Shown piece after piece: positions 52,500 to 60,401 of a stretch of 64,000 bases of DNA. Source of the DNA: BD2-11 sp965221785 (GTDB taxonomy: Bacteria > Gemmatimonadota > Gemmatimonadetes > Longimicrobiales > Gaopeijiaceae); contig CBDCSR010000003.1 of NCBI GenBank assembly GCA_965221785.1, forward strand, positions 1,116,001 through 1,180,000. Direction: 5' to 3'. The position numbers and the translations under genes were made by a program. Each line of letters opens with the position of its first letter. Positions within the stretch are counted from its first letter, which is position 1. Under the pieces are notes generated by a model, which was not told where the DNA came from, made no database searches, and was given only the letters and a program-made list of their open reading frames with translations.

Positions 52500-53270
52500 A
52501 TGAGACTCGATCCCAGAGCCGCCGGCCTGATCGCGGACCTGCAGGGGCGACTGGACGCGGTCGCGGATCGCGGCACGAAGGCGTGGTTCGAGAACTACCT
52601 GAAGCACGTGATCGGCTATCGCGGGGTGAAGACGCCGGTGGTCGCGCGAATCGTCGCCGAGTGGCGACGCGAGCGCGGGCTCGAGCGGCTGCCGGACGAC
52701 GATCAGCTCGCCCTGGCCCGGTCACTGATCGACGAGAGCCTGGCGGAGGACAAGTTCGCCGGGATTCTGTACATGCAGAAGTACCTGGTGCGGCGGGTGC
52801 AGCCGGACCGGCTTCTGGCCGTGGCCGAGGGACTCTTCGCGGAGGGCGCCTTCTTCGACTGGTCGACGAGCGACTGGTTCAGCGTGCGGGTGCTGGGTCC
52901 GCTGCTCCGCCTTGGCCGGACCGGGGCCGCCGAACGGATCGCCGGATGGCGCAGCGCCGACAACCTCTGGCAGCGTCGCGCAGCCATCGTGCCGTTCCGG
53001 GCGGTCGTGCGCGACGAGTCGTACCATGCACTCATCGAAACGACGGTCGCGGCGCTGGTGGGCGAACGCGAACGATTCATCCAGACGGGGATCGGGTGGG
53101 TCGTGAGCGACCTGGCGAAGGTGCACGCGAGTGTCGCGGCTGCCCTGGTGGAGCGGCACTTCGACAACCTCTCGGCCGAGGTGATCCGGCGGCATACGCG
53201 ATACCTGCCCGAGCACGAGCGGTACAAGGAGCGGAAGCGGATGCTGCGGGCCGCGGTGGAGCGCGACTGA
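52500..53270 (+). CDS. DNA alkylation repair protein, AlkD-like HEAT-repeat glycosylase
   Basis: A 256-residue cytosolic protein of the AlkD/DNA alkylation repair family, which excises N3- and N7-alkylated purines. All-helical HEAT-like repeats are visible, with DWSTSDWFSVRVLG, LWQRRAAIVPFRAVV and ERFIQTGIGWVVSDLAKV as family landmarks. Key AlkD residues in these segments (a Trp and Asp near DWSTSD, Arg in WQRRAA) seem to be kept. It starts one base after the dctP stop and overlaps the dctQ start (ATG at 53270), so it is fully embedded in a TRAP operon. That location is unusual for a repair gene; it may be carried there by chance or be linked to a toxic substrate. Confidence 0.88.
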   Translation: MRLDPRAAGLIADLQGRLDAVADRGTKAWFENYLKHVIGYRGVKTPVVARIVAEWRRERGLERLPDDDQLALARSLIDESLAEDKFAGILYMQKYLVRRVQPDRLLAVAEGLFAEGAFFDWSTSDWFSVRVLGPLLRLGRTGAAERIAGWRSADNLWQRRAAIVPFRAVVRDESYHALIETTVAALVGERERFIQTGIGWVVSDLAKVHASVAAALVERHFDNLSAEVIRRHTRYLPEHERYKERKRMLRAAVERD

Positions 53271-53740
53271 TGCGACGACTCCGCGGGCTCAACCGGGCTC
53301 TCGTCGCGTTGGAGACCTGGGCCGCGGGCGGCCTCTTGACCACGGTTGCGGTGGTGGTCCTGCTCCAGGTCCTGATGCGCTATCTCTTCGCCTATCCGAA
53401 TCCGTGGAGCGAGGAGGTCTCGCGCTTCTGCTTCATCTGGTTGTCGCTGCTCGGGGCTTCGCTGGCGGTGGAGCATCGGGCGCACTTCGGGTTCCACCAG
53501 GTCACGAAGGCCCTCGCCCCGCCCGCAAAGGTAGTCGTGGAGAGGTTCGCCGGGGCGGTCGTGCTGCTGTTCTCGCTCCTTCTCATCGCCACCGGCATCG
53601 CCCTCATGGGCCTCACCATGGGAGAGCGCTCCCCGGCGCTGAACCTGCCTGTAGCGCTGGTCTACGCGGCGGCGCCGGTATCGGGCGTGCTGATGGTGGT
53701 GCACTTGCTGGTGGGGTGGATGACGGAGGGCACCTCCTGA
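53270..53740 (+). CDS. dctQ: TRAP transporter small membrane subunit (DctQ family)
   Basis: A 156-residue membrane protein with four transmembrane helices. The TRAP small-subunit signature PWSEEVSRFCFIWLSLLGAS is at about residues 44-64. It joins the large subunit to form the transport channel powered by a sodium or proton gradient. The start overlaps the stop of the AlkD-like gene by one base, and its stop overlaps the DctM start by one base. Confidence 0.92.
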   Translation: MRRLRGLNRALVALETWAAGGLLTTVAVVVLLQVLMRYLFAYPNPWSEEVSRFCFIWLSLLGASLAVEHRAHFGFHQVTKALAPPAKVVVERFAGAVVLLFSLLLIATGIALMGLTMGERSPALNLPVALVYAAAPVSGVLMVVHLLVGWMTEGTS

Positions 53741-55014
53741 TGGGCGCGTTCCTCCTCGGGATCTTCGGCGTGCTGGTACTTGCCGCCGTGCCCATCGGCT
53801 TCGCGCTCGCGACCGCGGCCGTTGTCGCCATCGTGATGGCGGACCTTCCGCTGGTCATCATCCCCCAACAGATCGTCGCGGGGATGGATTCCTTCCCCAT
53901 GCTCGCCGTCCCCCTCTTCATTCTGGCCGGCTTCCTGATGGACGTCGGGGGGATCAGCCGCCGCCTGGTGACGCTGGCGCGGGCCCTCGTGGGACACCTC
54001 CCGGGGGGGCTCGGGCAGGTGGTCATCATGGCCGAGATGTTCTTCTCGGGGGTGTCGGGCTCCACTTCCGCGGATGCGGCCGCCATCGGCGGCATCATGG
54101 TGCCCCAGCTGACCGCGAACGGGTACGGCCGGGCGCGCGCCACCGCGATCGTGTCGGCGGCGTGCGGGATGGGGATCCTCATCCCGCCGGCCATCGTGAT
54201 GGTGGTCTACGGCGTCATCGGCAACGTCTCCGTCGGCGCCCTGTTCGTTGCCTCGATCGTGCCCGCGCTCCTCATCGCGGTAGGGCTGATGACGCAGATC
54301 GGATGGCAGGCGCGCAGGCAGGGATGGCCGGCCGGGGAGCGCGCGTCGCTCGCGGAAGTCCGACGCGCGGCGGGAGACGCCCTGCTCCCCCTCTTCATGA
54401 TCGTGGTCATCCTGGGCGGCATCCGCTTCGGGCTCTTCACGCCCACGGAGGCCGCCGCGGTCGCCGTCGCCTACGCGCTGGTGCTGGCCGGGCCGGTGTA
54501 CCGGTCCCTCACCCTCGCGGAGTTGTGGAGGAAGGTCGTCCAGACCGCCATGGTCTCGGGGATGGTGCTGTTCGTGGTGGGCGCCGCGCGCCTCCTGGGC
54601 TGGGTGCTTGCTGTCATGCAGGTGCCCCAGGCGCTGGCGTCATCGGTGGTGGGGATGGGGGGCGGCCAGGCCGGCTTCATGATCCTCACCATCCTGGTCT
54701 TCCTGCCGCTCGGGGCCATCCTCGAGGGCGTGCCCGCGGTCGTCCTGCTGACGCCGATCCTGCTGCCCCTCGCGACGCAACTCGGGATCGACCCCGTGCA
54801 CTACGGCGCCGTCATCGTGGCGACCCAGGGGATCTCGGTGTTCCTGCCGCCCGTGGGTGTGAGCCTGCTCGTGGCTTGCTCGGTGGGAGGGGTGGAGCCG
54901 GCGGAGGTGGCGCGGCCCCTGTGGCCGTATCTTGCGTTGATGCTTGGGCTTACGGTGGTGATCGCGGTGGTGCCGGGGGTGGTGTTGTGGCTGCCGGGGG
55001 TGTTGGGGTATTGA
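53740..55014 (+). CDS. dctM: TRAP transporter large membrane subunit (DctM family)
   Basis: A 424-residue membrane protein with about twelve hydrophobic segments. Family features are VPLFILAGFLMDVGGI, FFSGVSGSTSADAAAIG, MGILIPPAIVMVVYG, LFTPTEAAAVAVAYALV and GISVFLPPVGVSLLVA, the two last carrying the repeated Pro-rich substrate loops. It imports the ligand captured by DctP. It is the last gene of the operon, and its start overlaps the DctQ stop (ATGA). Confidence 0.95.
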   Translation: MGAFLLGIFGVLVLAAVPIGFALATAAVVAIVMADLPLVIIPQQIVAGMDSFPMLAVPLFILAGFLMDVGGISRRLVTLARALVGHLPGGLGQVVIMAEMFFSGVSGSTSADAAAIGGIMVPQLTANGYGRARATAIVSAACGMGILIPPAIVMVVYGVIGNVSVGALFVASIVPALLIAVGLMTQIGWQARRQGWPAGERASLAEVRRAAGDALLPLFMIVVILGGIRFGLFTPTEAAAVAVAYALVLAGPVYRSLTLAELWRKVVQTAMVSGMVLFVVGAARLLGWVLAVMQVPQALASSVVGMGGGQAGFMILTILVFLPLGAILEGVPAVVLLTPILLPLATQLGIDPVHYGAVIVATQGISVFLPPVGVSLLVACSVGGVEPAEVARPLWPYLALMLGLTVVIAVVPGVVLWLPGVLGY

Positions 55015-55109
55015 GGGGCGACGCGATCATTCGGCACTGGCCGCGCATCATGCCGCACTCTATTTAGTTCGCGTACCGATGGCTCAGTGAACTTCAGGAG
55101 GAACGGCGC

Positions 55110-56249
55110 GTGACGAATTGGACAACACCACGAGTATGCGGCGTACTGCTCACCCTCCTGGCGCATCCGGTCGCGACGGGCGCGCTGGCCGCCCAGGACC
55201 GCACCTTTCGCCCCCTCAGATCCCTTGGCGGAGGCAGCGAGCTGACCGCCTCGGTGAGTCTGGGCGACGTGAACGGCGACGGGACACTCGACGTGGTCGT
55301 CGCCAACGGCCGCCACTGGCCCGAACAGAACCGCGTCTACCTGAACGACGGGAACGCCGCCTTCACCCTGGCGCGGCGGCTGGGTGAGGAAGAGGCGGGG
55401 AGCTATGCCGTCCCGCTCGCCGACTTCGATGGCGACGGATACCTGGATGTCGCCGTGGGGAACGACCGCACGCGCAACCTCCTCTTCCTCAACGACGGAA
55501 CGGGCCGATTCCACGCCGGACCCACCTTCGGCACGCCAAGTTCCACGCGAAGCCTGACGCTGGCGGACCTGGACGGCGATGAACACGTGGACATCCTGGT
55601 GGTAAACCGGAGCCGCCAGAACTTCATCTTCCATGGAGACGGCTCGGGAGCCTTCGGCAAGGGAACTCCGTTCGGGGCCGGGGACGACTCGACCATCGAT
55701 GTCGTCGCCGCCGACCTGGACGGCGACGGGGACCCGGACCTCGTGCTCGCGAACCGGGACGGGGGAGCGAACACCATCCAATGGAACGATGGCGGCAGCT
55801 TCGAACGGCTGAGCGGGTACGGAACCGGGAGTGACGAGACGCGCGGAGTGGCGGTGGGCGACGTGGACGGCGACGGGGTCCCGGACATCGTGACGGCGAA
55901 CATCGGCGAGTCGAACGCGGTGTACTTCGGTGACGGGTCGGGCGGGTTCGACCGCAGCCTGCCGTTCGGGCTGGTCGCCGACGAAAGCTACGCGGTCCAC
56001 CTCGCGGACCTGGACGGCGACGGGGATCCCGACATCGTCGTTGCGAACGTGGGCGCGCGGAACGCCGTCTACTTCAACCGGGGCGGCGAGCCTCCGGCGT
56101 TCGACGAGTTCCGTTTCGGATGCGCGGACTGCGCGACCTACGGGTTGGGGGTGGGGGATCTGAACGGCGACGGGTTCCCGGACATCGTTACCGCCAATTC
56201 AGGGGCGCCGAACGGCCTCTTCGCGAATGTAGCGGCTCGACGGGACTAG
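55110..56249 (+). CDS. exported seven-bladed FG-GAP/VCBS repeat protein
   Basis: A 379-residue exported protein that contains seven FG-GAP blades and nothing else. The calcium-loop motifs are DVNGDG, DFDGDG, DLDGDE, DLDGDG, DVDGDG, DLDGDG and DLNGDG, spaced about 45 residues apart, which makes a complete integrin-like seven-blade propeller. Each blade also carries a VYLNDG- or VYFGDG-like strand. A signal peptide ends near GALAAQ. The start is GTG at 55110 with AGGAGG nine bases upstream. The role is probably calcium-dependent binding to a sugar or protein at the surface. It converges with the DUF1801 gene, overlapping by four bases at the 3' end. Confidence 0.92.
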   Translation: MTNWTTPRVCGVLLTLLAHPVATGALAAQDRTFRPLRSLGGGSELTASVSLGDVNGDGTLDVVVANGRHWPEQNRVYLNDGNAAFTLARRLGEEEAGSYAVPLADFDGDGYLDVAVGNDRTRNLLFLNDGTGRFHAGPTFGTPSSTRSLTLADLDGDEHVDILVVNRSRQNFIFHGDGSGAFGKGTPFGAGDDSTIDVVAADLDGDGDPDLVLANRDGGANTIQWNDGGSFERLSGYGTGSDETRGVAVGDVDGDGVPDIVTANIGESNAVYFGDGSGGFDRSLPFGLVADESYAVHLADLDGDGDPDIVVANVGARNAVYFNRGGEPPAFDEFRFGCADCATYGLGVGDLNGDGFPDIVTANSGAPNGLFANVAARRD

Positions 56250-56653
56250 AAGACCTTGTCCCCCGGCCGCGCCGACGCCTGCCTGATCCAGCTCACCAGG
56301 AGTTCCTCGTCGCGCTCGTCTTCCTCGTGGATGTGGAAGTAGCGCACGTGCTCGTGCCTCGATGCCACCGGCGGCACGGGACGCAGCGAGGAGCCGTTGA
56401 GGAAGGTCACCTTCACGTACTTCGTGAAACAGTGGAAGGCGAGGAACCAGCCCTGGTCCTCGATGCCGTAGAAGGGCGAGTTCCAGCGGACCGCCTTGCG
56501 GACATCGGGCACGCTGCGCTCGATCAGCGCGTCGAGGTAGCGGCCGACGTCGCGCTTCCAGCCGGGCATGGCCGCGAGGTAGGCCTGCACGGGCGCGTTC
56601 CCGTCGCCCTTCGGGATCTGGGGATTGCCACCGGAGAGGAGTTTCGGTTTCAC
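56246..56653 (-). CDS. DUF1801 family protein
   Basis: A 135-residue cytosolic protein of the DUF1801 group. Recognisable segments are DVGRYLDALIERSVPDVRKAVRWNSPFYG and WFLAFHCFTKYVKVTFLNGS. The function is unknown. The start is GTG at 56653, which overlaps the stop of the HigA-like gene by four bases (GTGA), so the two are translationally coupled. The 3' end overlaps the FG-GAP gene's end by four bases. Confidence 0.85.
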   Translation of the reverse strand: MKPKLLSGGNPQIPKGDGNAPVQAYLAAMPGWKRDVGRYLDALIERSVPDVRKAVRWNSPFYGIEDQGWFLAFHCFTKYVKVTFLNGSSLRPVPPVASRHEHVRYFHIHEEDERDEELLVSWIRQASARPGDKVF

Positions 56654-56937
56654 GCCGCCACAAAGCGCTCGACCGCGATCTCCCGGGCGCGGTCGCGAGC
56701 CTGCCATAGATCGTAGGCCGTCTGCATCTCCAGCCAGGTCTCGGGCGTCGAGCCGAAAGCCTTCGACAGCCTGATGGCCATCTCTACCGAAACTCCCGTT
56801 CGCTCGTTCACCAACTCCGATAGCGCCTGCCGGGTAACGCCCAGACCCCTGGCGGCCCGGGTCACGGTCAATCCCAAGGGTTCGAGGCACTGCCGCTTCA
56901 CGATACCGCCGGGGTGCGGCGGGTTGTGCATGGCCAT
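56650..56937 (-). CDS. HigA-family antitoxin (addiction-module type)
   Basis: A 95-residue HTH protein of the HigA/XRE group. The family start NPPHPGGIVKRQCLEPLGL is followed by the helix-turn-helix TRAARGLGVTRQALSELVNERTG and SVEMAIRLSKAFGSTPETWLEMQ. It would repress its own promoter. A HigB toxin normally lies upstream in the same operon; none is found, and that space belongs to a lipoprotein gene on the other strand. It is instead coupled to the DUF1801 gene. ATG at 56937 has GAGGAG upstream. Confidence 0.88.
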   Translation of the reverse strand: MAMHNPPHPGGIVKRQCLEPLGLTVTRAARGLGVTRQALSELVNERTGVSVEMAIRLSKAFGSTPETWLEMQTAYDLWQARDRAREIAVERFVAA

Positions 56938-57148
56938 GATCAACTTCTCCTCAATCGGTGCGTTCCTGGGAATGTACCACCAATTGGCCATCGCGCGGCT
57001 CCGCCGGGGGAGACCCGACATCGCGCGGGAGACGGCGACTAGAGGTACCCAGGTCGAATCCTCGTCGCTGGCCCGCCATCAAGCTCCCGCCTATCAATCA
57101 GAGTACCCGAGTTATCTGTCTCGGGAAGGCCTGAGCGGGAGGATGGAC

Positions 57149-59302
57149 ATGATGAGGAATTGGCGTACTTGGTGCGCGGGCGCAGGCGCGGCCCTGACCG
57201 CACTCACCGCGTGTGAACCCGCCGCCGACACCTCCTCCACCGACGCCGGCGACATCAGCGGCGTCGTGACCGGCGCGAACGGCCCCGAAGCCGGCGTCTG
57301 GGTGATCGCGGAGACCCTCGACCTTCCCACCCGCTTCGCCCGGATCGTCGTGACCGACGACGAGGGCCGGTACCTGATCCCCGACCTGCCCGAGGCGAGC
57401 TACAACGTGTGGGTGCGCGGGTACGGCCTGGTCGATTCGGACAAGGTGGGCGCCTCGCCCGGCACCGACCTGGACCTGACCGCGGTGGCGGCGCCCGACG
57501 CCCGTGCAGCGGCAGAGTACTACCCCGCGGGGTACTGGCTGTCGCTGCTCCAGGTGCCGGAGGAGCACGAGTTCCCGGGAACCGGTGACGAAGGGAACGG
57601 CATCTCGCCGAACCTCGAGCACCAGGCCCAGCTCATGCGGCTCCTGAAGTCGGGCAACTGCACGGCGTGCCATCAGATGGGCGGCCTCGGCACCCGCAAC
57701 ATTCCGGCGGAACTGGGCGAGTTCGCCTCCTCCGCGGACGCGTGGGACCGGCGCATCAAGTCGGGGCAGGCCGGCGGGGGGATGAGCGGCGGCTTCGACC
57801 GCATGGGCCGGCAGCGGATGCTCGAGATGTTCGCCGACTGGACCGACCGCATCGCGGCGGGGGAGGTGCCGATGGAGACGCCTCCCCGGCCCGAGGGGAT
57901 CGAGCGCAACGTGGTCGTCACGCTTTGGGACTGGGCCGATCCCAGGGCCTATCTCCACGACGAGGTGTCCACCGACCGGCGCGATCCCACGGTCAACGCC
58001 TACGGGCCCATCTACGGGGCGCTCGAAGCCAGCGCGGACTACGTGCCCGTGCTTGATCCGGTCGACCACGCGGCGACCCGGATCCCGCTGACCGTGCGCG
58101 ATCCGAGCACGCAGCCCGCGTCGGGTCCGGGCATGCCCGAGCCCTCGCCCTATTGGGGGGACGAGGTCATCTGGACGAGCAAAAACAACGTCCACAACCC
58201 GATGCTGGACGAGCGGGCGCGGCTCTGGCTCACCTCCACGGTGGCTCCGCCGGCGAATCCGGACTTCTGCCGCGAGGGGTCGGACCACCCGTCGGCGAGG
58301 CTCTCTCCGACCAACAGCGCCCGGCGCCACCTGCAGCTCTGGGACCCGGAGACGCAGGAGATCACCCACATCCGCACCTGTTTCAGCACCCACCATCTCA
58401 TGTTTGCGGAGGACGAGGACAATACGCTCTGGACGAGCGGCGGCGGACAGGTCGTGGGCTGGCTCAATACGAGGATGTTCGAGGAGACCGGGGACGAGGA
58501 GGTCTCGCAGGGCTGGACCGCGCTCATCCTCGATACCAACGGCAACGGCCGGCGGGACGACTACGTCGAGCCCAACGAGCCTCTCGACCCCACGATGGAC
58601 AAGAGGGTCGTGGCCGGCTTCTACTCCGTCGCGCCCGCCCCGGACGGCTCGGTGTGGGCGACGTCACTCGGCTACCCGGGGGCGGTGGTCCGGCTGGATC
58701 CGGGGCCGAACCCCCCCGCGACCGCGCTCGCCGAGCTGTACGAGTTGCCCCTCGACGCGTCCGGCGCACCCATCGAAGGCTTCTCGCCGCGCGGCGGGGA
58801 CATCGATCGCAACGGGGTGATGTGGGTGGCGCTCGCCAGCGGACACATGGCCAGCTTCGACCGCACGAAGTGCACGGGACCGCTCAACGGTCTGGAGGCC
58901 ACGGGCCAACACTGCCCCGAGGGCTGGACCTTCCATCGGGAGCCGCTGCCGCAGATCCGGGGCGTGACCGCACCTGGCAGCGCCGAGGCGAGCTACTACA
59001 CCTGGGTCGATCAGTTCAACGTTTTCGGGCTGGGCGAGAACGTGCCCATCAACACCGGCAACGCCTCCGAAGGGCTGCTTGCGCTCGTGGACGGGGAATG
59101 GATCGTCCTGCGCGTCCCCTATCCGCTCGGCTTCTACACCAAGTGGCTGGACGGCCGCATTGACGACCCGGACGGAGGATGGAAGGGAAGAGGCCTGTGG
59201 GCGACCGTGAGCACGCGCGCGCCCTTCCACATGGAAGGCGGCAAGGGCACGCCCAGCAGGGTCCTCCAGTTCCAGTTGCGGCCGGACCCGCTGGCGGGGT
59301 AG
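57149..59302 (+). CDS. heme-binding lipoprotein with carboxypeptidase-regulatory-like and beta-propeller domains
   Basis: A 717-residue lipoprotein (lipobox ALTAC). Residues about 30-115 form a carboxypeptidase-regulatory-like beta domain (DISGVVTGANGPEAGVWVIAE). A c-type heme site CTACH follows near residue 170 in LMRLLKSGNCTACHQMGGLG. The rest is a Vgb/SMP-30-like propeller with NTLWTSGGGQVVGWLN, APDGSVWATSLGYPGAVVRLD and DIDRNGVMWVALASGHMASFD. Exact function is unknown; related proteins occur in Gemmatimonadota and Acidobacteria near dehydrogenases. Start choice: GGGAGG lies six bases upstream of ATG 57149, while ATG at 57143 is adjacent to it. It converges with the DUF4249-like gene. Confidence 0.85.
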   Translation: MMRNWRTWCAGAGAALTALTACEPAADTSSTDAGDISGVVTGANGPEAGVWVIAETLDLPTRFARIVVTDDEGRYLIPDLPEASYNVWVRGYGLVDSDKVGASPGTDLDLTAVAAPDARAAAEYYPAGYWLSLLQVPEEHEFPGTGDEGNGISPNLEHQAQLMRLLKSGNCTACHQMGGLGTRNIPAELGEFASSADAWDRRIKSGQAGGGMSGGFDRMGRQRMLEMFADWTDRIAAGEVPMETPPRPEGIERNVVVTLWDWADPRAYLHDEVSTDRRDPTVNAYGPIYGALEASADYVPVLDPVDHAATRIPLTVRDPSTQPASGPGMPEPSPYWGDEVIWTSKNNVHNPMLDERARLWLTSTVAPPANPDFCREGSDHPSARLSPTNSARRHLQLWDPETQEITHIRTCFSTHHLMFAEDEDNTLWTSGGGQVVGWLNTRMFEETGDEEVSQGWTALILDTNGNGRRDDYVEPNEPLDPTMDKRVVAGFYSVAPAPDGSVWATSLGYPGAVVRLDPGPNPPATALAELYELPLDASGAPIEGFSPRGGDIDRNGVMWVALASGHMASFDRTKCTGPLNGLEATGQHCPEGWTFHREPLPQIRGVTAPGSAEASYYTWVDQFNVFGLGENVPINTGNASEGLLALVDGEWIVLRVPYPLGFYTKWLDGRIDDPDGGWKGRGLWATVSTRAPFHMEGGKGTPSRVLQFQLRPDPLAG

Positions 59303-59411
59303 GGCGCGAACACGGCTCGACCGCCCCGCTGGGGCACACCGCGGGCGTCATTCACCCGGCTTGACCATGAGCCGATCTGCGTACCCGAGGTCGTCCGGCG
59401 TATGCGGTCTC

Positions 59412-60401
59412 TCAGGATTCCGGAGGCGCGGCCGGCCCGCACAACGGCGCCATTCCCTCGCCGCCCGGGCCCGCCCGGACGTGGAGCACCCGCTGCGTCG
59501 CGGTGCCGAAGAAGCCGGTCCCGTCTCCGAACACGGAGGGGATGCGGATGATCCCGGAGGGGTTGAAGTTTCCGCCCCGGATCCAGTTCACCCAGTTTCG
59601 GTCGGTGGCCGCGAAAGCGATCCTCCCCCAGGCGCCGCCGGGGAGGCCATCGTCGAGAATGCGCAGCAGATCGGTCTCTACCTCGTCCCCCACATCGAAC
59701 AGCCCGTACTCCCCGGGGAAGAGGACATCCGTGTCCTCCCGACCGATCCCGAATCCGGTCAGATACACCGAGTCCGGCACCTCGATGTCCTGTCCGGCCA
59801 GCGCCTCGGGCAATCCCCTGAGCCAGGTGTCGGACAGGTACGACCACGTGCCGGCGGCCTCGGTCCAGGTGAATCGGTAGTTGGTGTCGGGCTCGATGCG
59901 GCAGTGCCCGTCTTCCTGGGTCAGCCCGACGAAGTCGAAGTCGCCGGGGATTTGGCTGGATGCGGTGAGGGTGCCGCCGTCGGCCAGGATCACCTCCAGC
60001 TCGACGACCTCCCGGGGAGCGAAGGGAGAAGGGGAGACAACAGCCCGATAGCAGGAGCCGACATCCTCGTTCGGGTTTTCCGGGTCCTGACTGAGGCAGG
60101 CGTTGCCGTCGTCCGTCGGATCGAGATGAACAACGCCGCCCGACGCGCCCGACAGGCGCACGATGGCCCCCTCCACCTCGTCCGCGCGCGCGGCGCTGAG
60201 GGTTCGGTGCAGGTACGTGTACACATTCAGGGACGCTGCCCCGCCCTCGCCTTCGAGATCGACGACCAGCCGCGTCTCGGCGATCACCACGTCGTCCGAT
60301 TCCGCGAGCGTCACCTCTGTGAGTTCGCAAGCGCCCAGCAGCACGACGGTGGCGATGGCGGCGCTCGCGGTCGCCCTCCGGCGAAATGCTCCCGCCATCA
60401 T
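59412..60401 (-). CDS. DUF4249-like lipoprotein, partner of a TonB-dependent receptor
   Basis: A 329-residue lipoprotein (lipobox LLGAC) of beta-rich composition. The gene starts inside the stop of the receptor gene (ATGA, 60401), and this order and overlap are typical of DUF4249 lipoproteins that follow a TonB receptor with a carboxypeptidase-regulatory domain. Segments such as VIAETRLVVDLEGEGGAA, LYVHRTL-type strands and TTLTASSQIPGDFDF fit the family's beta-sandwich. It probably sits on the receptor's outer face and helps capture the ligand. The DUF assignment rests on context and layout more than on clear motifs. Confidence 0.75.
   Translation of the reverse strand: MMAGAFRRRATASAAIATVVLLGACELTEVTLAESDDVVIAETRLVVDLEGEGGAASLNVYTYLHRTLSAARADEVEGAIVRLSGASGGVVHLDPTDDGNACLSQDPENPNEDVGSCYRAVVSPSPFAPREVVELEVILADGGTLTASSQIPGDFDFVGLTQEDGHCRIEPDTNYRFTWTEAAGTWSYLSDTWLRGLPEALAGQDIEVPDSVYLTGFGIGREDTDVLFPGEYGLFDVGDEVETDLLRILDDGLPGGAWGRIAFAATDRNWVNWIRGGNFNPSGIIRIPSVFGDGTGFFGTATQRVLHVRAGPGGEGMAPLCGPAAPPES

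Noticed and set aside
57047..57078. A stretch resembling the 3' end of a tRNA (GGTCGAATCC and a CCA-like end).
   Set aside because: The T-loop is one base short, the register to the acceptor is wrong, and no D- or anticodon arm is seen upstream. It may be a coincidence rather than a tRNA-derived attachment site.
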